Positions 1-8,708 of a stretch of 64,000 nt of DNA are shown piece after piece; within the stretch, counting starts at the first letter, position 1, and each line of letters starts with the position of its first letter. The notes under the pieces are model-generated. The model was not told the DNA's origin and ran no database searches. It was given only the letters and a program-made list of their open reading frames with translations. This DNA is from JAAYAE01 sp963678395 (GTDB lineage: Bacteria; Bacillota; Negativicutes; Acidaminococcales; Acidaminococcaceae), in NCBI GenBank assembly GCA_963678395.1, contig OY782827.1, positions 1,364,001 to 1,428,000 of the forward strand. Reading direction: 5' to 3'. The position numbers and the translations under genes were made by a program.

Positions 1-11
1 CTTTTAAACAA

Positions 12-2396
12 TTACCACTTTAAATCCTCATCATCACACTTGCGTCCCTTGCCTGTCAAAGCATCTAACATAATGCGTTGCTCAACTTGAGCCACCATTT
101 TTTTAGTAAATTTAACAGTGTCAGGATTTACAGACATACTATCTATTCCACTTCTAACCAAAAATTCAGCGAATTCCGGATACACACTAGGAGCTTGACC
201 ACAAATAGATACTGTTTTGCCTTCGCTATGGGCAACATCAATAAGATGTTTTACAGCACGGCGTACAGCCAAATCGCGTTCATCAAAAATATGCGCAACT
301 GTATCATTATCGCGATCACAGCCTAAAGTCAGCATAGTTAAATCATTTGAACCTATAGAGTAGCCATCAACGAATTTATTAAATTTATCCGCAAGGATAA
401 TGTTAGCTGGAATTTCCGCCATCAACCAAACCTTAAAATCTTTTCCCCTTTGTAATCCTTCTTGGGCCATTAAGTTAACTACTTTTTCACATTCTTCAAC
501 TGTTCGGCAAAAAGGAATCATAACATTAAGGTTCTTTAGACCATATTCTTCACGTACTTTACGCACGGCAGCAATTTCCAATTTAAAAGCTTCCGTATAT
601 TTAGGATCATAGTAGCGAGAAGCTCCACGCCATCCTAATAGCGCACTTGGTTCATATGGTTCGAACTCGTCTCCGCCCTTCAAATCACGATACTCACTAG
701 ATTTAAAATCGCTGAAACGCAAAGTTACAGGGCGTGGTGCCATAGCTTGGCAAACTTGGCGGAAGCCTTCAGCTAATTGATCTACAACTCTTTCCGGATG
801 TCCTGATTTTATTAAGTACAAAGGATGTTCATGAATATAAGAAGTCCAAATGAATTCTTCGCGCATAAGACCTATACCATCACAAGGCAGTCCCGCATAT
901 TTTTCAGCTAATTCCGGATCTCCTAAATTCATGTAAATTTTAGTCCCTGTTACCGGAAAAGTTTCAGCAGCAAATACAGTACCGGGAACTTCTTCTTTTT
1001 TCTGTGTGCTTTCTAAAATTCCCTCATAAACAATGCCATTAGTAGCATCTACTGTGATATCTGTATTATTCGGAATTGTTTTAGTAGCAGCCTCTCCGCG
1101 GCTCTTTGTACCTACTATACAAGGAATACCAAGCTCACGGCTGACTATAGATGCATGGCAAGTCATACCACCGCTATCGGTAACAATAGCCTTTGCTCTC
1201 TTCATTGCCGGCACCCAATCCGGGGCCGTCATTTCTGTAACAAGAATTTCGCCATCTTTAAATTCATCAATATCCGCAGGATCTAATATTACATGGGCAC
1301 GACCACCTACTAGTCCAGGACTCGCTGGCAATCCTTTTACAATTACATTACGTTCTATAGTCATAGCACTAGTCGTATTTTTTTTCTTACTACCATCCTT
1401 ATTGCGGCGTGACCAAACTGTCTCAGGGCGAGCTTGTAAAATCCAAATTTTACCGTTGCGTTCATCAACGCCCCACTCCATATCCATATAGCAGCCATAA
1501 TGCTTTTCAATCTTTTTGGCATATCCGGCTAATTCTAAAATTTGTGCGTCAGTAAGAGTTTGTTTTTTCCTGTCTTCTTGAGGAACTGGTACTTCTTCGC
1601 AATCCCCGCCCTCTTTACGAATCAGCATAATTTCTTGTTCATTAACATCACATTCAATAATCTTCATCTCATCTTTAGAAACAATATAGCTATCAGGAGT
1701 TACAGTGCCTTGTACTACATATTCGCCTAAACCATAGGCAGCCTCAATCATAATATTTTTATCATCGCCTGTAGCTACATTAACCGTAAACATAACGCCT
1801 GCGCTCTTAGAAAATACCATCATCTGTATAACTGCACTAAGGGCAACCTCAATATGGTCAAACCCTTGTTTCTCACGATAATAAACTGCACGATCTGTGA
1901 AACAAGAAGCATAGCATTCCTTAACTTTGGCAATGATGGTATCTGCTCCCTTTACGTTTAGATAAGTGTCTTGCTGACCAGCAAAACTAGCGTCTGGTAA
2001 ATCTTCAGCAGTAGCACTAGAACGAACAGCCACATATGGCATTTTAGTCCCTACTTTTTCTGCCAATTGGTCATAGGCCTTAGAAATAGCTTCCTGTAAA
2101 TCCTGAGGCATATTCTCCGCCATAATAGTCTTGCGCAAACGAGAGCATACATCACGTAGTAATGCGCCATTTTCTACATCAGTTAACTCGGACAATATAG
2201 TCCGCATTTTTTCTTTTAGTCCACTCTTCTCAATAAAGTATCTATAAGCGTAAGCCGTAGTAGCAAAGCCATAGGGAACAGGCACATCAGTTTTAGAAGT
2301 CATTTCACCAAGGGATGATGATTTACCACCTACAAGTGCTACATCTCCGCGTTCTAATTGCTCAAACCAAAGTAAAAATTGCTCTTCTTTTTTCAT
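12..2396 (-). CDS. ppsA: Phosphoenolpyruvate synthase (pyruvate, water dikinase)
   Basis: Makes PEP from pyruvate and ATP with release of AMP and phosphate; cytoplasmic entry into gluconeogenesis. The 794 residues fit the family length. An N-terminal ATP-binding domain spans about residues 18-330 (GGKSSSLGEM from 23, AVRSSATAED from 123). The swivelling domain carries GGMTCHASIVSR with the phosphorylated His414. The C-terminal PEP/pyruvate barrel has CGQAPS with Cys732. The ATG at 2396 is preceded by a good GGAGAT ribosome site. It lies 113 bases downstream of glyS on the same strand and has its own promoter-like sequence with an overlapping palindrome, so it is probably a separate unit. The sequence differs clearly from pyruvate phosphate dikinase in length and domain order. 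Confidence 0.96.
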   Translation of the reverse strand: MKKEEQFLLWFEQLERGDVALVGGKSSSLGEMTSKTDVPVPYGFATTAYAYRYFIEKSGLKEKMRTILSELTDVENGALLRDVCSRLRKTIMAENMPQDLQEAISKAYDQLAEKVGTKMPYVAVRSSATAEDLPDASFAGQQDTYLNVKGADTIIAKVKECYASCFTDRAVYYREKQGFDHIEVALSAVIQMMVFSKSAGVMFTVNVATGDDKNIMIEAAYGLGEYVVQGTVTPDSYIVSKDEMKIIECDVNEQEIMLIRKEGGDCEEVPVPQEDRKKQTLTDAQILELAGYAKKIEKHYGCYMDMEWGVDERNGKIWILQARPETVWSRRNKDGSKKKNTTSAMTIERNVIVKGLPASPGLVGGRAHVILDPADIDEFKDGEILVTEMTAPDWVPAMKRAKAIVTDSGGMTCHASIVSRELGIPCIVGTKSRGEAATKTIPNNTDITVDATNGIVYEGILESTQKKEEVPGTVFAAETFPVTGTKIYMNLGDPELAEKYAGLPCDGIGLMREEFIWTSYIHEHPLYLIKSGHPERVVDQLAEGFRQVCQAMAPRPVTLRFSDFKSSEYRDLKGGDEFEPYEPSALLGWRGASRYYDPKYTEAFKLEIAAVRKVREEYGLKNLNVMIPFCRTVEECEKVVNLMAQEGLQRGKDFKVWLMAEIPANIILADKFNKFVDGYSIGSNDLTMLTLGCDRDNDTVAHIFDERDLAVRRAVKHLIDVAHSEGKTVSICGQAPSVYPEFAEFLVRSGIDSMSVNPDTVKFTKKMVAQVEQRIMLDALTGKGRKCDDEDLKW

Positions 2397-2440
2397 TTTA
2401 GATCTCCTTTTATCATATGCTTTTTCTAATAAGTTTCTTT

Positions 2441-2480
2441 ATATAGTATACACTATATCATATTTATACGCTATATTCAA
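2441..2480 (-). promoter_or_regulatory. ppsA promoter with overlapping palindromic operator
   Basis: On the minus strand TTGAAT (2475-2480) and TATAGT (2452-2457) are 17 bases apart. The -10 lies inside a palindrome with 7-bp arms ATATAGT/ACTATAT at 2441-2458. A repressor bound here would block RNA polymerase. The regulator is not identifiable from the window. Confidence 0.5.
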
Positions 2481-2509
2481 TAATAAAATATAGAAATTTT
2501 AAAGAAAAA

Positions 2510-4567
2510 TCAGAGCACTATAAGACTTAAATCGCCTACAATGTTAGCAAGCTCTTTAACCTGTCCTAGTAACGCCAAGCGGTTATTTTTTATGTCTTTA
2601 TCTTTATCCATAACCATGACAGCTTCAAAAAACTTATTCACAGGAGCAGCTAATTGGTCCCCTTGTTGCAAAATTTTAGCATAATCATATTTAATGAGTG
2701 AGGGAATAGCTTCTTTATTTAGCCGCATTAAGATTTCATGCAATTCGTTTTCCGCTTGATCTGTAAATAAGACTCTACTAATAGCGACCTCGCTACCTGC
2801 GTTCTTGCAAATATTATCTACCCGCGTAAAAGCTTGAATACTATTTGCCGCTGCCGGAGTAGTAACATAAGCGGCTAACGCTTTTGCCCTAGTAAATAAA
2901 TCAACTAGGTCGTCATTAGCCTTGTCAGCTAAAACCGCATCTACAACATCATAACGTATCCCGCTATCTAGCAACATATTTTTAACTCTCTGTAAGAAAA
3001 ATTCTTGTAATTGCGGAACTAGTTTTTTTATGTCTTCTAGAGAAACATTAAGTAGCTGTAGGGCATCTGCCAAAGTCTTTTTTAATGAGAAATGATAATT
3101 AGCATCAAGGGCAATATTCACTACCCCTAGGGCTTGTCTACGCAAAGCATAAGGGTCCTGTGACCCGCTGGGTGCTTTCCCCCTACTAAAAGTAGCCACT
3201 ATATTATCAATTTTATCAGCAATACCTATAAGGCGGCCTAAATCGCTTTTCGGTAATTCATCCCCAGCAAACCGCGGCAAATAGTGTTCATAAATAGCCG
3301 TTGCCACTTCTTGTTGCTCGCCGTCTAAAAGTGCATATTCACGACCCATAACACCTTGCAGTTCGATAAACTCTGTAACCATGCCTGTAACAAGGTCTGC
3401 TTTGGATAGCATAGCTGCTTTTGTTAGTGCTTGCATATCCACTGCTACAGCAATTTCTTCCTGCAATTTAGTCGCTAAGAGATCTAAGCGCATAGTTTTA
3501 TCAAACATATTACCTAACCCGTGTTGAAAAGCTACCGTTTTAAGTGAGTCACGATGTGTAGCAAGAGATTTTTCTCTGTCTAACTCGAAGAAAAACTCTG
3601 CATCACTAAGACGTGCCCTTAGCACCCTTTCATTCCCACGTGCCACGGTATCCAAATGCTTATTATCACCATTACGCACCGTAATAAAGTTAGCCAATAA
3701 CTTTCCCTCTGCGGATAGTACTGGGAAATATCTTTGATGATCACGCATAGGTGTAATTACTGCTTCTTTGGGAAGTTGCAAGTATTTGTCATCGAAATGC
3801 CCACACAAAGCTGTTGGGTATTCTACCAAATACAAGACTTCTTCCAATAAATCTGCATCAATAGCCACGACGCCTTTTTCTGCTTTCCCCAAATTAACTA
3901 CCTGTTCTCTAATCATTTCCCGGCGTTTATCTTGGTCCACTATAACAAAATTATCAAATAATACCTGCTCATAAGCGGCAGCATTAGGAATAACGACTGC
4001 TCCCTTACTTAAGAAACGGTGCCCCATAGTTTTATTTCCGGATTTTACCCCTGTAATTTCTAGAGGAATTACTTTATCCCCCAATAAAGCTACCAGCCAT
4101 CGAATAGGACGTACAAAATGGAAATCATAATCTGCCCACCGCATGTTTTTAGGAAAAGAAAGAGAATGTATAATATCCATAAGCATTGCAGGTAAAAGTT
4201 CGCTTACTTCTTGCCCTTGCAAATGTTTTACAGCGTAAACATATTCATCTCGAACTTCTAAACTGTCCACGTCAATGCCTTGTCCACGAGCAAAACCTAT
4301 AGCAGCCTTGGAAGGCGCACCTTCAGGCCCAAACGCGATTTTTACTGAAGGTCCCTTACTCTCCACCATAGAATCAGTTTGAGTATCAGCAACTCCATTA
4401 GCAATAAATGCCATACGCCTAGGAGTCCCGTAAACCCGCACAGAATTAAAAGAAATACGTAATTCTTGCATTTTGCTCTCTGCCATAGTTTTTAATTGTG
4501 CCAAAATATCCGGCATGAATTTAGCTGAGATTTCTTCAGTTCCTATTTCAAATAATAAATTTTCCAT
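2510..4567 (-). CDS. glyS: Glycine--tRNA ligase beta subunit
   Basis: Beta subunit of the alpha2beta2 bacterial glycyl-tRNA synthetase, which charges tRNA-Gly with glycine in the cytoplasm. At 685 residues it has the usual length. It opens with the typical LLFEIGTEEI sequence, has the B3/4-like region and the FPKNMRW segment near residue 140, an HD-like central part, and a C-terminal DALR-type anticodon-binding region with the RVKNMLLDSG segment near 520. Its start codon overlaps the glyQ stop by one base (TAATG), so the two subunits are translationally coupled. The pair is controlled by the T-box leader upstream of glyQ. Confidence 0.97.
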   Translation of the reverse strand: MENLLFEIGTEEISAKFMPDILAQLKTMAESKMQELRISFNSVRVYGTPRRMAFIANGVADTQTDSMVESKGPSVKIAFGPEGAPSKAAIGFARGQGIDVDSLEVRDEYVYAVKHLQGQEVSELLPAMLMDIIHSLSFPKNMRWADYDFHFVRPIRWLVALLGDKVIPLEITGVKSGNKTMGHRFLSKGAVVIPNAAAYEQVLFDNFVIVDQDKRREMIREQVVNLGKAEKGVVAIDADLLEEVLYLVEYPTALCGHFDDKYLQLPKEAVITPMRDHQRYFPVLSAEGKLLANFITVRNGDNKHLDTVARGNERVLRARLSDAEFFFELDREKSLATHRDSLKTVAFQHGLGNMFDKTMRLDLLATKLQEEIAVAVDMQALTKAAMLSKADLVTGMVTEFIELQGVMGREYALLDGEQQEVATAIYEHYLPRFAGDELPKSDLGRLIGIADKIDNIVATFSRGKAPSGSQDPYALRRQALGVVNIALDANYHFSLKKTLADALQLLNVSLEDIKKLVPQLQEFFLQRVKNMLLDSGIRYDVVDAVLADKANDDLVDLFTRAKALAAYVTTPAAANSIQAFTRVDNICKNAGSEVAISRVLFTDQAENELHEILMRLNKEAIPSLIKYDYAKILQQGDQLAAPVNKFFEAVMVMDKDKDIKNNRLALLGQVKELANIVGDLSLIVL

Positions 4568-5445
4568 TATTTTTTGCCCCCCTTCATAAGCGGATAGCCC
4601 AATTTTTCTCTTTGTTCAACATAAGCCGCAGCACATAAACGCGCCATAGCCCGCACGCGTCCAATAAAAGCTGTACGTTCGCTTACACTAATAGCGCCTC
4701 TAGAATCTAGTAAATTAAAGGTATGTGAGCATTTTAGCACGTAGTCATAGGCTGGGCGAATATTGCCGGTAGCAATAACCCTTTTAGCTTCCGCTTCATA
4801 TTTATTGAATAAGTCAAACAAGAGATCAATATCTGCAATTTGAAAATTATAAAAAGATTGTTCAACTTCATTTGTATGAAAAACATCTCCATAAGTAATG
4901 CCATCAACCCACTCAATATCAAATACGTTTTCTACACCTTGAATATACATAGCCAAGCGTTCCAATCCATAAGTTATTTCAACGGTAACAGGTTTTACGT
5001 CAATACTTCCTACTTGTTGGAAATACGTAAACTGCGTAATTTCCATACCATCTAACCATACTTCCCAGCCCAATCCCCATGCCCCTAGCGTAGGTGACTC
5101 CCAGTTATCTTCCACAAAACGAATATCATGTTCTTCTTGATGTATGCCCAATTTCGCCAAGCTTTCCAGATATAGTTCTTGAATATTATCCGGGGACGGT
5201 TTTACAATTACCTGAAATTGATGATGTTGGAATAGCCTGTTAGGATTGTCTCCATAACGGCCATCAGCAGGACGACGAGACGGCTCTACATAACATACAC
5301 GCCAAGGTTCTGATCCTAGTACCCTTAAAAAGGTAGAGGGATTCATCGTTCCGGCACCCTTTTCAATATCATAGGGTTGTGCCATAATACAATTTTGCTT
5401 ACCCCAAAAGTCTTGAAGGGTCAAAATAATAGTCTGAAAATTCAT
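4567..5445 (-). CDS. glyQ: Glycine--tRNA ligase alpha subunit
   Basis: Catalytic class II alpha subunit of the heterotetrameric glycyl-tRNA synthetase; forms glycyl-adenylate and transfers glycine to tRNA-Gly together with GlyS. The 292 residues fit the family. Signature sequences visible are MAQPYDIEKGAGTMNPSTF near residue 21, the EPSRRPADGRYG motif near 55, and the C-terminal SERTAFIGRVRAMAR motif 3 region. ATG at 5445 follows a strong AAGGAGGAG site. First gene of glyQS, directly downstream of a glycine-type T-box leader. Confidence 0.97.
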   Translation of the reverse strand: MNFQTIILTLQDFWGKQNCIMAQPYDIEKGAGTMNPSTFLRVLGSEPWRVCYVEPSRRPADGRYGDNPNRLFQHHQFQVIVKPSPDNIQELYLESLAKLGIHQEEHDIRFVEDNWESPTLGAWGLGWEVWLDGMEITQFTYFQQVGSIDVKPVTVEITYGLERLAMYIQGVENVFDIEWVDGITYGDVFHTNEVEQSFYNFQIADIDLLFDLFNKYEAEAKRVIATGNIRPAYDYVLKCSHTFNLLDSRGAISVSERTAFIGRVRAMARLCAAAYVEQREKLGYPLMKGGKK

Positions 5446-5509
5446 AAATACTCCTCCTTAAAATATATCTTACAAGTTGTAATCATAATAAAGCTCATAA
5501 AAAGACACA

Positions 5510-5660
5510 AAAAAAGCCCTCGTCCCTGTAATATAGAGCTAAACTATATTACAGGGACGAAAGCTTTTTAGCTCCGCGGTTCCACCCTGCTTGCCAGTAA
5601 ACCTGACCACTCTTATCTTGCTAATAGCTCCCGGCTGCCATTCCGTTCATTGCTTATACT
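5510..5660 (-). promoter_or_regulatory. T-box leader of glyQS, unusually short
   Basis: Transcription-attenuation RNA that should sense uncharged tRNA-Gly. The T-box core AGGGTGGAACCGCG lies at about 5573-5588. Its TGGA bulge would pair with UCCA, as expected for a tRNA-Gly with discriminator U. The terminator is a perfect 17-bp stem (5520-5536 with 5544-5560) followed by seven T on the minus strand. Stem III (GTCAG/CTGGC) is present. The usual long Stem I is not: only about 66 bases separate the predicted start of transcription from the T-box. A tiny hairpin at 5632-5645 exposes GGC, a glycine codon. Confidence 0.85.
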
Positions 5661-5663
5661 GAA

Positions 5664-5692
5664 AATATAACAAACTAAGTTGTATTTGTCAA
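5664..5692 (-). promoter_or_regulatory. glyQS promoter
   Basis: Minus-strand TTGACA (5687-5692) and TATATT (5664-5669), spacer exactly 17, predicted start near 5657. It fixes the 5' end of the short T-box leader. Confidence 0.75.
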
Positions 5693-5794
5693 ATCATTGG
5701 TTCACATTCTTTTTTAAATTTTGGTACTAGTATATAAGAATGGACACGAAAAGTTTAACAAGCTAAAATCAATTTAGAAAGGGCGTGTTAAACC

Positions 5795-6070
5795 TTGTCC
5801 AAAAATGGAATAAGATTTACCGATGAATTTAAAAAACAAATAGTAGCTTTGTATCAATCCGGTAGTAGCGTAAGCTACCTTAGCAGTGAATATGGCGTAA
5901 CTGCAGTAACAATTTATAAATGGATAAAAGAACTCTCCCCAGTTAAGGGACTACACGATGAAGAAATTACTTCCAAGGAATATGAGAAGATGAAGAAACG
6001 TATTGCAGAGCTGGAAATGGAGAACGAAATATTAAAAAAAGCTACAGCCATATTCGCACGAAAACACTAG
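5795..6070 (+). CDS. IS3-family transposase OrfA (helix-turn-helix)
   Basis: DNA-binding first frame of the IS3 transposase, 91 residues. The N-terminal half (RFTDEFKKQIVALYQSG, then YGVTAVTIYKWIKE) is a transposase_8-type helix-turn-helix. The C-terminal half is a leucine-zipper-like coiled coil (MKKRIAELEMENEILKKA). It begins with TTG at 5795, about 11 bases after GAAAGGG. A run of seven A (6034-6040), read in frame as A AAA AAA, is a -1 slippery site from which the frame of orfB continues without a stop, giving the OrfAB fusion transposase. Confidence 0.88.
   Translation: MSKNGIRFTDEFKKQIVALYQSGSSVSYLSSEYGVTAVTIYKWIKELSPVKGLHDEEITSKEYEKMKKRIAELEMENEILKKATAIFARKH
6034..6040 (+). other. -1 programmed frameshift site in the IS3 element
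   Basis: Heptamer A AAA AAA in the orfA frame near its end. Reading in the -1 frame from here is open through to the annotated start of orfB, so slippage would produce one OrfAB protein, as known for IS3-family elements. Confidence 0.7.
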
Positions 6071-6135
6071 GAGAAACAGTTGGCTTCATCAATAGATACA
6101 AAGCCCAGTATACAGTAAAGCGCACCTGCAAAGTA

Positions 6136-6939
6136 TTGAACCTTCCTCGAGGCACCTATTATAAGTCCTTATGTCTCGTAACATCTGCCAGAAAAATAAA
6201 CAAACAGAAGTTCCTAGAAACAATAAAAGATGTTTTCGAAGAAAACAAGAAGAGATATGGAGCACCAAAGATACAGAAAGTATTAGAAGCTCTTGGCATA
6301 AAGGCCAGTCTAAAGCGTGTCCAAAGGCATATGGCAGAATTAGGGCTCAGGGCAATAGTAGTAAAGAAATACAGGTATTATTCTTCTAAATGTTTGGTTG
6401 AAGAACATGACAATTTGTTAAACAGAGATTTCAAAAGTGCAGCAATCAACAAAAAATGGTGTACAGACATAACCTATATCCATACAGTTATTGATGGTTG
6501 GACATATCTGGCGTCAGTAATGGACTTGGCCAGCAAGAAGATTATCGGCTATGCCTATGCAAAAAGGATGACAGCAGAACTAGCGGTACAAGCTATTGAA
6601 AATGCCTGCCTTAATGTCAGTGATACAACAGGAATAATTTTGCATAGTGATCTTGGAACTCAATACACTAGTCAAATGTTTGAAGATGAGCTTGTAAGAA
6701 AAAATATGGTTCATTCTTACAGCCGTAAGGGAAACCCCTACGATAATGCCTGCATTGAATCTTTCCATTCCGGATTGAAGAAGGAAGAAGTGAACCATAA
6801 CAGGTATTATGATTTCAAGATGGCCGGTAAAGCCATCTTTGAATATATTGAATCATGGTATAACCGAAAGAGGATTCATGGCAGTATAAAGTATATGACT
6901 CCGCAGGAGTTTGAAGACGCAGCAAAATCTACAGCATAA
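6136..6939 (+). CDS. IS3-family transposase OrfB (DDE integrase)
   Basis: Catalytic part of the IS3 transposase, 267 residues when started at 6136. An N-terminal HTH_21-like region (KKRYGAPKIQKVLEALG) precedes an rve integrase core. The DDE triad is visible: Asp in KWCTDITYI, Asp in LHSDLGTQYTS and Glu in NPYDNACIESFHSGLKKE. The frame is open upstream back to the A7 slippery site, so the main product is probably the OrfAB fusion rather than a protein starting here. No stops or deletions are seen in the frame. Confidence 0.9.
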   Translation: MNLPRGTYYKSLCLVTSARKINKQKFLETIKDVFEENKKRYGAPKIQKVLEALGIKASLKRVQRHMAELGLRAIVVKKYRYYSSKCLVEEHDNLLNRDFKSAAINKKWCTDITYIHTVIDGWTYLASVMDLASKKIIGYAYAKRMTAELAVQAIENACLNVSDTTGIILHSDLGTQYTSQMFEDELVRKNMVHSYSRKGNPYDNACIESFHSGLKKEEVNHNRYYDFKMAGKAIFEYIESWYNRKRIHGSIKYMTPQEFEDAAKSTA

Positions 6940-7091
6940 AAGTTAAACTATTTGTGTCTACAGTATTGACCTAGGTCCATTTTGCCCTTTATTTGCCATA
7001 TATATGTTCTATACTTTAAACATAGTAAGAACCACCCCTTCTTACTATAATCTTCCCCATCAAATCATCATAAACAACTTCCTTTTTGAGA

Positions 7092-7127
7092 AAAACCCAT
7101 TTGCTTCCCCAAGCAAATGGGTTTTCT
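7092..7127. terminator. Bidirectional terminator hairpin
   Basis: Inverted repeat AAACCCATTTGCTT/AAGCAAATGGGTTT with a short CCC-type loop, flanked by A and T runs on both sides. It lies between the IS3 element and the minus-strand gene ending at 7177 and would end transcription from either side. The rest of 6961-7176 shows nothing else I can name. Confidence 0.7.
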
Positions 7128-7176
7128 CTTTGCAAAAAAACTTCAACAATCACATAAATGTAACTGCTAAAGTTTT

Positions 7177-7656
7177 TTAAATTCCAAAATAATCATATAC
7201 CTGCTGCATTATGCTTTGCGCATTTTCCGAACTAATCCCTGTCTTTTGCCCCATTTTAACAATCCCCAGCATTTGTTCTTTAAGATACTTAGCAAAATGC
7301 TCTTTATCCATAGATAAGTTATCGCCATTACTTTCACCTGTAGAGCACTCCAAAATAGTCAAAAGTTTCAAAGTGCCAGCTTGCTTCTCGGCCAAATAAA
7401 ACATATAAGGAAACCTGGCATTAAGTTGTTGAACAAAATTTCTAATTAGTGGCTCCTGCCAAAGCTCTTGTTCAGTATAGCCATCAAAATAGAAGGCGAA
7501 TTTACCACAGAATTTTTTAGCAAATTCAAGATTTGTACCTACATACTGCAAAAGGTCAAAATAGCGCTGAGTGTTTTTAGTTGCCAGTTCATCTTTTGTA
7601 ATTAAAAATTTTATGTATTCTTGCGTTTCCAGATAATTTGTAAGTTTTTCGTCCAT
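7177..7656 (-). CDS. Hypothetical protein, 159 residues
   Basis: I do not recognise this protein. It is a soluble-looking, mixed-charge sequence with no signal peptide or membrane segment. Aromatic-rich stretches (KFAFYFDGYTEQELW, RFPYMFYLAEKQ) and a C-terminal amphipathic region (SIMQQVYDYFGI) are the main visible features. ATG at 7656 has AGGT about 14 bases upstream, a modest ribosome site. It follows the WYL regulator gene by 60 bases on the same strand, so it may be the last gene of a glycosyltransferase-WYL-hypothetical operon. Codon use looks like that of its neighbours. Confidence 0.6.
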   Translation of the reverse strand: MDEKLTNYLETQEYIKFLITKDELATKNTQRYFDLLQYVGTNLEFAKKFCGKFAFYFDGYTEQELWQEPLIRNFVQQLNARFPYMFYLAEKQAGTLKLLTILECSTGESNGDNLSMDKEHFAKYLKEQMLGIVKMGQKTGISSENAQSIMQQVYDYFGI

Positions 7657-7716
7657 TTTCTCAACATCTACCTCGCTAAAACAAAGGCGTATAGTCCCTG
7701 TATCCTATAAATTGTT

Positions 7717-8700
7717 TTAGTATAATTTACTTATATTACGAAGATAATATTTGAATTCTGTACCCACTGACTCAGGTGTCAGTATCTTAATCCCAGCGCC
7801 AAACTCCACCAGCCAAGCAAAAAACACCGGATTTGCCACAAGGTCTACGCAAATAGTAAAACCCAGGCTATCACTTTTCCTTATTATAACATCCTGCCCA
7901 AAGCGATCTATCATTGCTCCAGTCAAAGAATTGTCACAGTAAAGGCAAACTCGTTGAACTTTCCCTGCATCCATACCAAAATGTTTTTTTGTGTGAATGG
8001 TAAGGTCCAAACCTTGCTTCATCGTAGCAAAATCACAAGGTTTGTCTAGAATTATTACCTCTGACATTTTATCGACTCTATAATATTTGAAATCTCTAGT
8101 TTCATTACTATAAACTGCTAAATAATATCTGTCATTATCCCAACACAAAACGCAAGGACTAACAACAAACTTACCGCTATTTTTACGGACTTTTTCTTTT
8201 TTTTCTAGAGTCCATTCCCAACAATTAAATGATATTTTCTTTTTCTTAGCGATAGCTTTATGTAGTTTGTCTACCGCAGAATAAACGCTCTCATGCATGT
8301 TCTCAATGCGATTGCGCACTTGTACTCGTCTTTCTAAATCTTTTCCTTGGTAAGTACAAGTTAAGTGTTCCAACTTTTTAATAAGCTTAATACTTTTCTT
8401 CCTAGTAATAAATTTAGATGTTGCCACAACATCAGCTAAAATTTTTAGTTCCGGCAACGCAAGTTCTCTGCTAGCTAAAAAATATTCATTAGAACGCCCA
8501 CGTCGGCACTCTATATCCATGCCAAACTTTTGCAAGTCTACAATATCGTCATAAATACTTTTACGTTCCGCTTTAATCCCCAAAGCTGCTAATTTTAAAA
8601 TTATTTCATTAACGGTCAATGTGTGATTTTCATCTGTAGCTTCCCACAGCATCTTACGGACGTATAACAATTTTAGTTTTTGATTTTCTGATTTCGGCAT
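7717..8700 (-). CDS. WYL-domain transcriptional regulator
   Basis: A DeoR-like N-terminal winged helix (about residues 1-70, with LGIKAERKSIYDDIVDLQKFG as the recognition region) is joined to a WYL domain (about 145-220, with KISFNCWEW and YYLAVYSNETRDFKYYRVDKM) and a C-terminal WCX-type segment. WYL domains usually bind nucleic acid or nucleotide ligands, and such proteins act as one-component regulators. The 327 residues are normal for the family. It starts 8 bases after the GT39 gene ends and is probably co-transcribed with it. Its target cannot be told from the sequence. Confidence 0.88.
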   Translation of the reverse strand: MPKSENQKLKLLYVRKMLWEATDENHTLTVNEIILKLAALGIKAERKSIYDDIVDLQKFGMDIECRRGRSNEYFLASRELALPELKILADVVATSKFITRKKSIKLIKKLEHLTCTYQGKDLERRVQVRNRIENMHESVYSAVDKLHKAIAKKKKISFNCWEWTLEKKEKVRKNSGKFVVSPCVLCWDNDRYYLAVYSNETRDFKYYRVDKMSEVIILDKPCDFATMKQGLDLTIHTKKHFGMDAGKVQRVCLYCDNSLTGAMIDRFGQDVIIRKSDSLGFTICVDLVANPVFFAWLVEFGAGIKILTPESVGTEFKYYLRNISKLY

Positions 8701-8708
8701 TTTTATCC

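Larger units (their letters stand above)
5741..6960 (+). mobile_element. IS3-family insertion sequence
   Basis: An element of about 1.22 kb bounded by 19-bp inverted repeats at 5741-5759 and 6942-6960 that match at 16 of 19 positions. It holds orfA (HTH) and orfB (DDE integrase) in the -1 frame relation typical of IS3/IS150-group elements. No target-site duplication is visible next to the repeats. It sits about 50 bases upstream of the glyQS promoter, pointing away from it. Both frames are intact, so it may be active. Confidence 0.9.

Noticed and set aside
1033..1491. A 152-residue plus-strand frame inside ppsA, and similar long antisense frames in pstA, pstC, argB, the ISLre2 transposase and cdaR
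   Set aside because: They oppose well-recognised genes, lack ribosome sites, and have low-complexity sequence typical of antisense frames.
5735..6966. Target-site duplication flanking the IS3 element
   Set aside because: Bases next to the inverted repeats do not match on the two sides.
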